Assembly: GCA_030770535.1 (NCBI GenBank)
Contig: JASVEC010000011.1
Coordinates: forward strand, 682,001 to 746,000
Length of the DNA stretch: 64,000 nucleotides
Direction: 5' to 3'
From: Batkoa obscura
Taxonomy: Eukaryota; Entomophthoromycota; Entomophthoromycetes; Entomophthorales; Batkoaceae
In this document: positions 54,301 through 64,000 of the stretch, piece by piece
Layout: every line of letters starts with the position of its first letter
How positions within the stretch are numbered: the stretch's first letter is position 1
Made by a program: the position numbers and the translations under genes
The notes under the pieces: model-generated
Databases searched by the model: none
Told to the model about the DNA's origin: nothing
The model's input: the letters and a program-made list of their open reading frames with translations, nothing else

Positions 54301-56010
54301 CAACTGTAGTTGTTAAAATCCTTTCTGCCAAAGTTTCTATTTTAAATAATGATATTGTATCTAAAGATGCTAAATAAAGTTTTAACTATTAACTTTTGAA
54401 CTTTAATTGTATTACCCAAATACGAAGGAGGCCAGCTGTTTGAATGTAGTCTTAAAAAATGGGCGTTTTTTGAATGGCCATCTCGAGTTGAAACCTTTTT
54501 TACTTTAGGTAAATTAATCGGTTTAGAGCTAATAAGCAATTGTTTAACATTTAACAAAATATTAAGTTGTAATACTTACCTATAAGGTGAAATAGGTTCA
54601 AAAATTTCATGCTGATTGCTTTCTTCAGATTGCTCATGCTTGATATGCCAATCGCTTATAGTCTGTCTAATTCCTTTATCTGCTAAAATCTTTTCGATCC
54701 TAAGTTCCTCAATAAGCTGTTCTTTAAAGTGGCCAAGGCTCAAGGGGTTTATTCCGGGGTCTAAAGAACTAACTTGTTCTCCAAACCCAAAGTCTGGAAA
54801 CAGCTCCAGATTAACTCCTTGATCAAACGGTACTTCGCTGGCAGAAAGATAAGAACTATCTTTCTGCTCATTTTCTTCGATATCAATTGATTTTTTTCCT
54901 TGGTGATAAGATACCAATGGGTTTGGTGCAGTAATCAATGAACCTGATCTTCCCAAGGTTACGGCAATCGAGTTACTTCTCTTTCTAATCATTGGAACCG
55001 ATACACATAAATTCTTATAATCATGGTTTACAAGGCAACTTTTGTTGTCTTGAGCGAATGGCAAATTATTCAATTGACTAGATGGACTGGTTTCTGGACT
55101 TGTATAAATAGTTGAGAAATAAGGAGTGTTTAAAGAATGAGGAGAGTGGAATAGAGAATCATCAGTATTTGTTGAATCGATTGATGATGAGAGGTAGTAG
55201 TCGCTTTGCAATTTACTATCATAGTCGCTTACATTAGCTCTAGAGTTGCAAGAGCTAGGCGAGAGATCTCTTTGTGGCAGCATAGCCCCACGTTTTTTCG
55301 CTAGATTTGATAAGCTTTGTACAGCTAAGTTTGATAACCCATCATTACTTCTTCGTAATCTGTTTATTCTATCATCAGAGCAACTAGATATCTTTTTATT
55401 GTTGTTAGAGCCATCATTTGAAACTTCATATAATCCTTGAATCTGATAGCTTTGGAAAGGATCCTCTTTATTATCTGATCCTGTACTGTTTTCTGATAAA
55501 GATGGTAGGTCTTGTAAAGGAGATACCTTTAATGATGTGCTATTAGCGGAATTAGGGGTACGGAAACCACCGTACATTGAATGAGATCTTTCAAGTTGGT
55601 AGGGTGAGGTAGTACAAGGAGATAGATTGGGAGATTCTAAGGCATCTCTAAATGAGTTCTTTTTTCCTAGCTGAGATATTTTTTTATCTGATCCTATATT
55701 GTCTACTGAAGTTGATTTTAGAGTCGAAATGGTCAATGCATCTAAGGAAGACATTGTTCTTCTTTGAAACCAATTTCCTACATGCGCTAAAGGGTGTTCA
55801 CCATCTAAAATAATATTAACATAAGTTAAAGTTAAAGTATATTGAGATACCATTTGATTTATTTGTGCTTTTTATTGGTAGTGGAGGCGTTGGTGGGGGT
55901 CTTTGAATATTCAAAGTATCAAATTGAGAGGGTGAATTTGAAGGTAAAGAACTTAAATCTATGTCATCTTTTGAAGAATTCTGTTGAGAATTGATTGGTG
56001 CAGGCAGCAT
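51381..56010 (-). CDS. RIM15: Rim15/Cek1/Greatwall-type protein kinase
   Basis: Five exons (56010-55851, 55804-54580, 54528-54416, 54369-54140, 54095-51381) join in frame to 1480 residues. A long Ser/Asn-rich N-terminus precedes a conserved region (about 500-590, ending FSPCCRLSEYINDYN) typical of Rim15/Cek1. A C2HC zinc finger follows (CRICDETVYKHDFEHHSEEC, about 792-811), then a helical part and an AGC kinase domain from about 1029: Lys1058 in AIK, HRDLKPDN (Asp1152), LTDFGLS (1168-1174). About 50 extra residues lie between DFG and YLAPELL, the family's activation-loop insertion. The C-terminus keeps FDAFVYKNIPLL but I see neither a response-regulator domain after it nor a clear N-terminal PAS domain. 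By family, it acts downstream of TOR/PKA in quiescence entry via endosulfines. Confidence 0.88.
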
Positions 56011-58588
56011 ATTTTAACAATACTACTATTGTTAAGTCAAAAAGGTGGATATTTGTTATTGGAATTGAAGAATAATTTTAATAAGTCAATATACAATCTA
56101 GTTTGATGTTATTTTAAATAAGAAAGATTTATTTTTTGTGTTAACCTTTAAATTTGAAACTCTTTCCTGCATTCACTTGAATTTTCAATCTTTTTTGATA
56201 TGCAGAAATAGCTAAATTTGTACGTGACTGTGGTATTATTGATAAATTCCTACTAATATTTGAAATAAACATGTTTTAAAATAGATCGAACTTCATTGGC
56301 TAAAGTTATTATGGCTATGTGTACTTTAATTATCTTTTTGGTTAATTTTAATAACAATAAATATCAAAAATATCAACCTCAAATTATCGATTTTATATTC
56401 ATAATTATGATCTTTATATAGTTATATAATAGATCTTGTGTATCTTATTGTTGTCAAATTACATATAGTCATTTAAGTAACTTTAGATCATTAAATTTCA
56501 TTTTTTTTATCTATATTTTTTATTTGATTTCATCTTTTTGATTTTTTTCCCGTATAATTTATAGGTGTGGGAATAAAAATGATTTAGGTGAAATCACTAA
56601 TTTTAAAATATCTTATTGTCAAATCATTTCATTATGTGACTATTTTTAATTCCAACTTTTGTTGCTTAAATTATATTTAGGATTTAACTTATTGGTTTAA
56701 CTAAGAATATGATTATAAAGAGTGCTAATTTCTGATTCAATTTATTGTTATTGACCCTTAAAATAACACGTTTTAATGTCTAAAACATTCTATTTATTTA
56801 AAACATATAATCTCTAAATACAATATATATATAATTAAAGTTGATATTTGATAAGTAAAAGCTCGAATTAGATAACACTAGAGGAATTTAAGTTATTTAA
56901 AGTTAAATTTGTTAGAAACTATTTTGCTACTTTAATTATGCAACTTAAAACAAGTTTAAATTAACAAAAGATACCATAGTTGCAGCTCTATTGCGACTTA
57001 ATTAGCGCTAATTTTTAAATTTAATTATTTGCTTGGTGGCTTTTTAACGTCCAATTTAAATTTAACAAAATTTTACCCTCGAATGAATAGTTAATTAAGC
57101 TGCAATAGAGTTGGGATAGGTGTATTCAGGTACAGGTAAAATTTGATACTATTTGTCGTAAAAATAACTTTGAATACAAATTTATTTCTACCCAACTTTT
57201 ATGTACAATTTTTTACCTACAAAAAGCACCATAAAGCTTTTGCTCTAAATCGCATGTTAAATCGCCTAATTCCTGCACAATTTGTAAACACTTCTTATCT
57301 GTATATGTCATAAAAGTTAGTGTAAACTCATCGTTTCCATATTTTGATTTTTTCTGTTTGTCCAAAATAAGGCCATAAATACTTTTAGATATGTTGTGCA
57401 TCTAATCTCCTATTCTATTATTGTACTAAATACTAATATCTATGATCTTTTTATGTTGATGGCTACCTTATTGTGAAACACACACAAATTTGCAAAATAA
57501 ACACCATCCTCTATTTTTGAATTTTAAGGATTCATCCCATAACTCATTGCACACAGCAGATTTGAATTAAAATTAACTTTAATTGCAGATTACTTTATTT
57601 AATTTTTATACTCCTTTAAAGCCGGAAAATAAAATAACATTTTAAAATGTAATTTTGTGTTTATAATACTTAATTTATAAAGTAATATAAAGTATATTAT
57701 ATTTTATAAACTCCGTTTTACACTTTTATTTTGAACACAAAATCTATTAAAATAGCCTTTGTTAAATATAAAATCCATTAAAATATGCTATAAAGTTATT
57801 TTACATTATTTTTAAATTTTAACTTAATTTTAAATCTTTACTTTAAATACTTATCATAAGTATAATTACAATCAGTTGTGAGATTTCTTATAACAAATTA
57901 GCTAAGACTTATAATATAATACAATTTAATCATATTTATTGAAATAAATTTATATTATTTTATAAAATATCGATTAGTTTAAAAATTTTATTATGACATC
58001 ACTGTGTAAAAAAATAATGATAAATAACTCCTAAATAATTTGAAGATATAGTAAATCTATAATACTAAAATCAAATAGCTTAGAACTAAAAAAAACAATA
58101 TTTACACTAATAAATATAGTTTTAGAGTACTATTAAACAAATAAGGTGTGTTTTTGGCATTTTGTTTAATTTTCTAACATAAAATTTAAAAAGATAGCGA
58201 GCAAATGATAAAAAAACGAATAATTTTTGTTTACTTTCCAAAACACTTTTTTATAATTCTTTAAAATACAAATGGTATATTATTGAAAGTTTTTATCAAG
58301 CAAAGATCAATAAGAATAACTACTTTTCATATTTGACTTCTATACTTACATCCCATAGTAAAAAAGCCATATAAAGAAAATACCAATCTCAATATAAATA
58401 GAACCGTTTAATAATATTAAAATGAATTAGTATAGTTTTAATGATACGATTTTATTTTATAATAGACCCTTAATTATAACCCAAAATAGATTGTTTTAAT
58501 TGACTGAAATAAAAGATTGAAAAAGCGAGGTACTAAGTTGCTAAATAGTGGGTAATTCTAAAGGAAATTAATAATTCAAATCTACTAA
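56011..58588. other. A+T-rich intergenic region
   Basis: About 2.6 kb. It contains the kinase promoter, one low-confidence small frame (57213-57401) and a short inverted pairing: CTCTATTGCGACTTAATTA near 56986 against TAATTAAGCTGCAATAGAG at 57092-57110, about 85 nt apart. Otherwise nothing is recognised. Confidence 0.5.
57213..57401 (-). CDS. Possible small protein, unknown
   Basis: A 62-codon frame (MHNISKSIYGLILDKQKKSK...) with balanced composition, including charged and hydrophobic residues in a helical pattern (CLQIVQELGDLTCDLEQKLYG), unlike the low-complexity frames around it. It ends at a GTAAAA that could be a splice donor, but I found no good following exon. Real but short, or a chance frame; no family seen. 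Confidence 0.3.
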   Translation of the reverse strand: MHNISKSIYGLILDKQKKSKYGNDEFTLTFMTYTDKKCLQIVQELGDLTCDLEQKLYGAFCR

Positions 58589-60241
58589 ATGGATGATTGG
58601 CTGGAGATTAAATTCGAAAATTTATTTAAAGGAGAACTGGGGAGAAAAAGTCGAAGATTTAGAATGATTGGAATTGGGGATATCAAAGAGATAAGACGAT
58701 ATGATGATGAAGAAGTGGAAGAGATGGTACAGTTAGTCGAGAAGTATATTCCAAAGATGATTGATTTTATGCGCGAAGGGAAGGAGGGTGGTGGTAAAGT
58801 AATAATTAATGAAAGCAAAAAAGAGTTATATGAGATCTTAGATTTGAAGATTGAAGATAAAAAGATAGGATCCAAAGAGTTAGAGGTGCTCATAGAGAAA
58901 TTATTCAAGTATTCTATCAACCCATACAACGCCAAATTTTGTGATAAACTATATTCCGGAAGTAACCCAATTGGGATATTATCCGAATGGTTATTAACTT
59001 TTTTAAACGCTAATAGTCATGTGTATCATGTATCCCCAGTATTAACTCAGATAGAATTATTTACTTCAAGAGAGTTGGCTAAGTTGTATGGATTTAATGA
59101 TAAGTTCTCGGGTGGCTTAACATTCCCCGGAGGTTCTACTTCTAATTTGATGGCTTTAGTAACCTGTCGTAACTTATGGTATCCTCATATTAAATTTAAT
59201 GGATATACAGAGAAAGATAAGTTGTCTATTTTTACATCGGACAAATCTCATTACTCTATACAAAAATCAGCAATGAGTATAGGAATAGGACTAAATAGAG
59301 TATATAAAGTGAAGACCAAAATAGAAGGCACTATAGATATTGAAGACCTGATAAATAAGATTGAACATTCTATTAGTTTAGGGGAAACACCTTTATTTTT
59401 AAATATTACTGCAGGTACTACAGTACAGGGATTTTTTGAAAACATAATAGAGTTATGCAAAGTAGCAAAAAAATATCAATTATGGGCTCATTTAGATGCT
59501 AGCTGGGGAGGTCCAGTTATATTTTCTGAGAAATATAAACATTTATTAAACGGTAGTGAAATGGTTGACTCTATTACTATGAATCCCCATAAGTTGTTGG
59601 GGGTCCCTTTACAATGTTCTTTTTTATTACTTAAAGATAGAACTCAGTTTGTAAAGGCAAACTCTTTAGATGCGGATTATTTATTCCACAATTCGAGCCT
59701 TAAAGAAAACGATGATGATTTGGACTGGCTAGAGCATCAACCCGATTTAGGACAGGGTACTATTGCTTGTGGACGTAAACCAGATGCTTTTAAGATGTAT
59801 TTAGCTTGGAAATATTATGGAAAGATTGAATTTGAAAATAGAGTTAATGTTGCGTTTGATAATATCTATTATTTAAAACAAAAAGTTTTAAACCATCCCA
59901 GGTTTCAGTTAGCGTTTAACCCAAATTCTGTCAATTGCTGCTTTTGGTATATCCCATTATCTTATACCAAACAATTTGCTTATTTGAGTGAGGATAACCT
60001 AACCTCGAATGAAGTGATTCCTAAAGCATACGGTGCTGCTACTATTAATATTCATAAAAAATTGAGAGAAAATGGGGAGTTTATGATAGATTATAGTCCT
60101 TTAGATATTAACACTAATGATGGTTTGATAACCTTACCCCCTTTCTTTAGAATGGTAAGCCATAATCCTAGTCTTAACCCCAATCATATGGATCAATTAA
60201 TTGAACTAATGTTACATTATGCAAATGATTTAAAGTTATAA
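58589..60241 (+). CDS. PLP-dependent group II decarboxylase (GAD/CSAD-like)
   Basis: 550 residues, single exon. It follows the glutamate/cysteine-sulfinate/aspartate decarboxylase branch: NPYNAKFCDKLYSGSNPIGI, EWLLTFLNANSHVYHVSPVL, GGLTFPGGSTSNLMAL, His221 in SDKSHYS (stacks on the cofactor), AHLDASWGG (Asp303 to the pyridine nitrogen), and the Schiff-base Lys335 in TMNPHKLLGVPLQCS. GACGRKPDAFK-like text (IACGRKPDAFKMYLAWK) and LPPFFRMV near the end are also typical. The N-terminal 90 residues are highly charged and not conserved in the family. It resembles animal-type GAD1/CSAD/GADL1 more than bacterial-type yeast Gad1. The true substrate (glutamate, cysteine sulfinate or aspartate) cannot be read off safely. 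Confidence 0.88.
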   Translation: MDDWLEIKFENLFKGELGRKSRRFRMIGIGDIKEIRRYDDEEVEEMVQLVEKYIPKMIDFMREGKEGGGKVIINESKKELYEILDLKIEDKKIGSKELEVLIEKLFKYSINPYNAKFCDKLYSGSNPIGILSEWLLTFLNANSHVYHVSPVLTQIELFTSRELAKLYGFNDKFSGGLTFPGGSTSNLMALVTCRNLWYPHIKFNGYTEKDKLSIFTSDKSHYSIQKSAMSIGIGLNRVYKVKTKIEGTIDIEDLINKIEHSISLGETPLFLNITAGTTVQGFFENIIELCKVAKKYQLWAHLDASWGGPVIFSEKYKHLLNGSEMVDSITMNPHKLLGVPLQCSFLLLKDRTQFVKANSLDADYLFHNSSLKENDDDLDWLEHQPDLGQGTIACGRKPDAFKMYLAWKYYGKIEFENRVNVAFDNIYYLKQKVLNHPRFQLAFNPNSVNCCFWYIPLSYTKQFAYLSEDNLTSNEVIPKAYGAATINIHKKLRENGEFMIDYSPLDINTNDGLITLPPFFRMVSHNPSLNPNHMDQLIELMLHYANDLKL

Positions 60242-61148
60242 AATAAAATAATACATATAAAGTTTAACGTTATTTATTCAATTTTAATGAGATTCAAATT
60301 ATACACGACATAGAAACCTATAAATATATATGTTAATATTTTGTTTAGATATACTTTTTTAACAGTTAATTATAAAACTTCAGAATAAAATTAGCATCAA
60401 TAAATCAAACTATTATGTTTTAGAAGAAGAATAGAATGACCTGCCCAAAAAGGACTTCAGTGCTTGACTCTATTAAATATCTCATCATATTCTGTTTAGA
60501 CCTGAAATTTATGGATTCACTTACATTACAAAATTAACAATATTGTGTATTGGCCATTGACGATTTGCTTTTATACTGTTGTTTTGGTCTAAAATTTCGA
60601 GTTGTAGGGTGCAAATTTTTTTAATTGGTTGATTTTGAAATTTTTCTCATTAATGGATTGGAAGTTATGGGAAGTTTAATTTATTAGTTGAGTAGAACAG
60701 TTTAATGTCATTATTTGAATAATGGATAATACAAAATGAAAAATCATTAATTTTCAATACTGATTAGTTATTGTATTACTATATTGATTTAAGGTCTACT
60801 TATTTATAGGACTTTAGTTGTGCATTTATATGAAGTTTAATTTATTAATAAAGATAGCTAAAATGATCTTTACATTAATAAGTTTTAAAGTAGTTTGCTA
60901 AAGCTACAAGTTTTAAAGAAAGTTACTGAATAAGGATATCTAAAGTACTATTTAAATAAATTATTATAACAGTTTACTATATTTTAAAAATAATATTCTT
61001 TACAAAATATACTTTGAACAATACTAATAAATGATTTCAAAGGTTATTTTTTTAGCTATTTGCTATTTGTGACCATTTTAATGATGCAAAAAAAACAAGA
61101 TAACAAAGTTCTAAACTTAAAAGTCAAAGTTTTTAAAGATTTAACTTA
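60242..61148. other. Intergenic region
   Basis: About 0.9 kb of A+T-rich sequence between two same-strand genes; nothing recognised. Confidence 0.5.
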
Positions 61149-62329
61149 ATGAATTATAAAGAATTAATATTAAAGCAGTATACATATTTAGAGACAAAAA
61201 AAGATATTCAAATAGAACGTAAAAAAGTTAATGAAGTAGCAGATATCAGTAGCCTTGGAGCGAATTTAACCTTTGACTATGGTATTGAAACAAAAGCAAA
61301 GGGTAACTTTTTTAACATACTTTTTATATAAAATTAAATTCTTATTAAAAGAATAGTGTATTTAAAATGGACATTTATAAAACAGTTACAGGATTACGCT
61401 TTAATACCAGAGCTAATAATTGAACCAAGCTATGCACCATATAATATAACGAAAGACGAAAAGTTTTTAAATGAATTTCAATTAAGCAAATTATGGTTGC
61501 AAGAAGGTAATAACTTAAGGATAGAAGGGCTGTATAAAGTGATAAAAACGTTAAAGGAGTATTTTAAGCTCCATTTGCAAAAAAATGTCTTATCTAAGGG
61601 TTATGAAAGAGTCCAATATGAGCTTGAAAACTGGAAACATGAAGAAATATTAGAGTTTCAATATATGGACTTAAAGGATAAACAGCGTTTAAGTTTATGC
61701 ACGTTTTTAAAATTCAAGCTGGAAGAAAGCTTAAGTAATGATATCCTAGACCAAGTTGATGTACAGGCAAAAGTTACTTTTATATATAAAGACTTAAATT
61801 TAGTTGACATTCAATCACATCTATTATTGTCACCAGAAGCTATGGTTTTAAACGACCATATTATACTTCATAATATGTTGCCAAATCAAACATTCTCAAA
61901 ATATGTTACTCAGTTTCAACAGTATTTAAAAGGCAAGATTGAAAAAAGTTTTCTACCTAGCTTGGAAATCAAACGTCAACTTATAGCCATGCTAAAAAAT
62001 AAATATGAAGGGTAAGCTTATTATCATTTTTAGTTGTTTAGTTTTTATTAACTAATTTAAATAGCCAAGTTGATGTATACGATTATCAAAGCATTTGTTT
62101 TAATGTTAAGGTTGAAAATAAAATGGAAACAGAAAGTTTCAAAGTAAATATAAACTTAAATCAAAATTATCCAAAGCAAGGATTAACGTTAAGTATTGAA
62201 TCGGAGCCCAATGTTTTACTTCAACCTCAACCTAAGTCTGAAGATACTATTGATTCTTTTCTATTAAGAGTCTTAGATTTAATCGAACAATATATTTTAG
62301 CAAAAATGTCTCAACATTTATACAAATAA
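61149..62329 (+). CDS. Probable BRE/BRCC45 (BABAM2)-like protein
   Basis: Three exons (61149-61302, 61357-62011, 62065-62329) give 357 residues. Two UEV/RWD-like units are suggested. In the first, VYLKWTFIKQ... PELIIEP ... KLWLQEGNNLRIEGLYKVI recalls BRE's LKWDIIF, PPDFIFG, LASWNPSNPECLLLVVKEL, followed by a helical LSKGYERVQYELENW. In the second, QTFSKYVTQFQQYLKGKIEK, KRQLIAMLKNKYEGQVDVYDY and SFKVNINLNQNYPKQGLTLSIESE match BRE's [21 protein letters not shown] and [22 protein letters not shown] in order. BRE is a scaffold of the BRISC and BRCA1-A K63-deubiquitinase complexes. The N-terminal 50 residues do not help. Identity is low, so this is moderate inference. Splice phases 1 and 2 fit exactly. 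Confidence 0.5.
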
Positions 62330-62438
62330 ATAAAATAATTTCAAAAATAATATACTTTATTTTATTTTATTCTTAACTGTTAACAATTTAAGCACTAGTT
62401 TTAAGTTTTAATAAAAGTTGATATTCTTAAAATTAAAT

Positions 62439-63764
62439 TTACCTTTCTCTTTCTAAAAACCCAACTTGAGTTTTAGAATTGATAGCTTCTTCAGCTCTAG
62501 TTTTAAGTTGATTTAAAGCTTCAAGGTTAGGGCCAACCTTTTCGAACACGAGCTCTAACTTAGCTAATTGTTCTTCAGCTTGGGCAGGGGTTGGAGTTTC
62601 AGGTAAGAAATGATTAGCTTTCTAAAAAAAATAAATCAATTGTTGGGCAAACCATCTTAATATAAAACTTACTTCCGAAAGTTCTCTAATAGCCTTCTTA
62701 ACTTTACGGATAGCTTTCTTTAAAGCTTCTTTATCCTTCTTTTCTTTAGCTGCTTTTTCTTTGGATTCAGCAATCACTTTTTCTTTAGCTTTCCTTTCTT
62801 CTTCTTCTTGTTTAGCCTTAGCTTCTAAAGCTGCCTTTTCAGCTTGAGCTTTAGTTGGCTTCTTTTTAGCAGCACGTTTATCCTTATCTTCTTGTTTAAA
62901 CTTGATAATACGAGGGTCAAGAGAGATAGCAGTATCAATTAATTTGAGGAATCTTTGACCATCTTCTTTCTTACGTTGAGCTCTTTCTTTTTTATTCTTT
63001 TGTTCAATGTATCTCTTGTTATCACGGTTATCACCATCAGCATCCTCTTTATCAAGATATTCAAATGAACGCCATGATTCCATGTTATAAAAAAAGTCAT
63101 AGAAGGCTTCTACTTGGTCACGAGGACTGTCGATATCACCTAATTCAGGTACTGGTTGTTTTTTGCTGAAACGTCCTTCTCTTTCGAAAACTGGGGTCCA
63201 AAGCTCAAAGAAGTCACCCTTGGTTTTAGAAGTTGGGAAGGTATCTGGATAAAACTCATCTACAGAGTCATATTGGCGTCTCTTTTCTTTATTCGTGAGG
63301 ATCTCATAAGCCTTTTGAATACATTTGAAAACACGATCATCATTAGTGTTACCGGAAGCAGCTTTCTTATCTGGGTGATGACGAAGAACTTTTTTATGGA
63401 AAGCTCTCTTGATTTGGTCGTCAGTGGCTTTATAACGGTATTTAGAAAGACCTAACAATTGGTAATGGTCTTGAGATTTCCAGTCTCTTGGGTCTAAGTT
63501 TTTCATATCGGCTGGTTCTTCTTCATCTTCAGAAAGATCTTCGTCATCACCTTGATCATTTCCATAGATTTCTTGTTGGATCTTTTCATCTTCAGAAAAA
63601 GTACGTTTGTGGAAACGACGACGGACAAAAGCTTGGAATTTAGGGCCAATTAATTCTAAGTTGCGTTGTTCAGTTTTGGTTAATCCATCTTTGATGCTAC
63701 CAGGTGTGGCGGCATTGAATGAAGCTGGTACTTTTGCTAATTTTAATGATAAGACGGTTGCCAT
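62439..63764 (-). CDS. ZUO1: Zuotin, ribosome-associated J protein
   Basis: Two exons (63764-62673 and 62621-62439) give 424 residues, close to yeast Zuo1 (433). Order: N-terminal acidic segment (DEDLSEDEEEP), J domain HYQLLGLSKYRYKATDDQIK ... HHPDKK (HPD present) ... AYEILTNKEKRRQYDSV, the zuotin homology domain (FFELWTPVFEREGRFSKK ... FYNMESWRSFEYLD), then a Lys/Glu-rich charged helix for rRNA contact, and a C-terminal helical part. By family it pairs with Ssz1 as the RAC and stimulates Ssb Hsp70 at the tunnel exit. A GTAAAT directly at the stop could be a further donor: splicing to TGCTTAA at about 62390 would change the last residue to Ser-Ala. I chose the simpler stop. Confidence 0.94.
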
Positions 63765-64000
63765 TTTTTGATCAAAATCTCAAAGAAAAAAATAATTTAG
63801 ATTGCAGATAAATTAATAAAAATTATGGGAGTTAAAACATTAGCTTGTTTTGGATTGATTGATTTTAACCTTCTGAGTGTCAAGTTTTTCAAAAAAGCCT
63901 GTTTGATTTGGATCAGAATTTTTGATTAATTTATTGACTTTTGGAGTAAATTTTTATTTATCCAGGACTAAGTTATATGAGCTGAGCTCGTCAGTAGTAT

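Noticed and set aside
1-64000. Retroelements, Polintons or other virus-like elements
   Set aside because: No reverse transcriptase, integrase, capsid or long terminal repeat pair was recognised in any frame.

Overview
The window looks like nuclear DNA of an early-diverging fungus with a very A+T-rich genome. The evidence is a fungal plasma-membrane H+-ATPase, a fungal Rim15/Cek1-type kinase, a Bzz1-type F-BAR protein, a laccase-like multicopper oxidase, and many short introns (mostly about 45-60 nt, GTAAGT/GTAAT donors, TAG acceptors). An Entomophthoromycotina-like (Conidiobolus-like) origin is my guess from composition, intron style and gene content; the sequence alone does not prove it. I saw no prokaryotic operon, CRISPR array, rRNA gene or retroelement.

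Layout. 0-5.2 kb: a small membrane protein, then the divergent pair BRX1 (ribosome assembly) and TRM11 (tRNA m2G10 methylation) sharing a 144-bp promoter, then a small single-membrane-span protein. 5.2-16 kb: an accessory stretch with a small secreted protein, a laccase-like oxidase, a tandemly duplicated pair of orphan small genes and many short repeats. 16.3-18.9 kb: intronless PMA1. 21.7-30.2 kb: a dense run with a membrane-anchored START protein, a small coiled-coil protein, a Bzz1-type F-BAR/C1/SH3/SH3 gene, two small membrane proteins (one with a duplicated last exon) and the Fe-S scaffold ISU1. 33.1-38.4 kb: a disordered protein, a protein with nine degenerate Myb/SANT repeats, and Pol III subunit RPC9, followed by tRNA-Thr(UGU). 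40.7-41.9 kb: a decayed class 3 lipase. 42.5-56 kb: a dense housekeeping and signalling block with a 1079-aa unknown protein, a SWI/SNF SMARCD/Ssr3/Rsc6 subunit, an ASTRA-associated WD40 protein, a small mitochondrial-type protein, an alpha/beta hydrolase and a Rim15/Cek1/Greatwall-type kinase. 58.6-63.8 kb: a glutamate/cysteine-sulfinate-type PLP decarboxylase, a probable BRE/BRCC45-like protein and zuotin (ZUO1).

Repeats. A family of about 105-bp elements with ATATGGGG ends occurs nine times near full length, once as a 42-bp derivative and once as a probable relic. Two copies are head-to-tail, sharing one ATAT. It behaves like a non-autonomous DNA transposon (MITE) targeting TA. Two unrelated long fold-back elements occur at 6.2 and 39.9 kb.

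Several genes serve ribosome, tRNA and Pol III output (BRX1, TRM11, RPC9, ZUO1, tRNA-Thr), but they are scattered and nothing shows they form one locus. The least explained items are the duplicated orphan gene pair (12.6-15.4 kb), the nine-repeat Myb protein, the BRE-like gene, and the oxidase with lysine at the type-1 copper axial position. I did not find a convincing new defence or mobile system.
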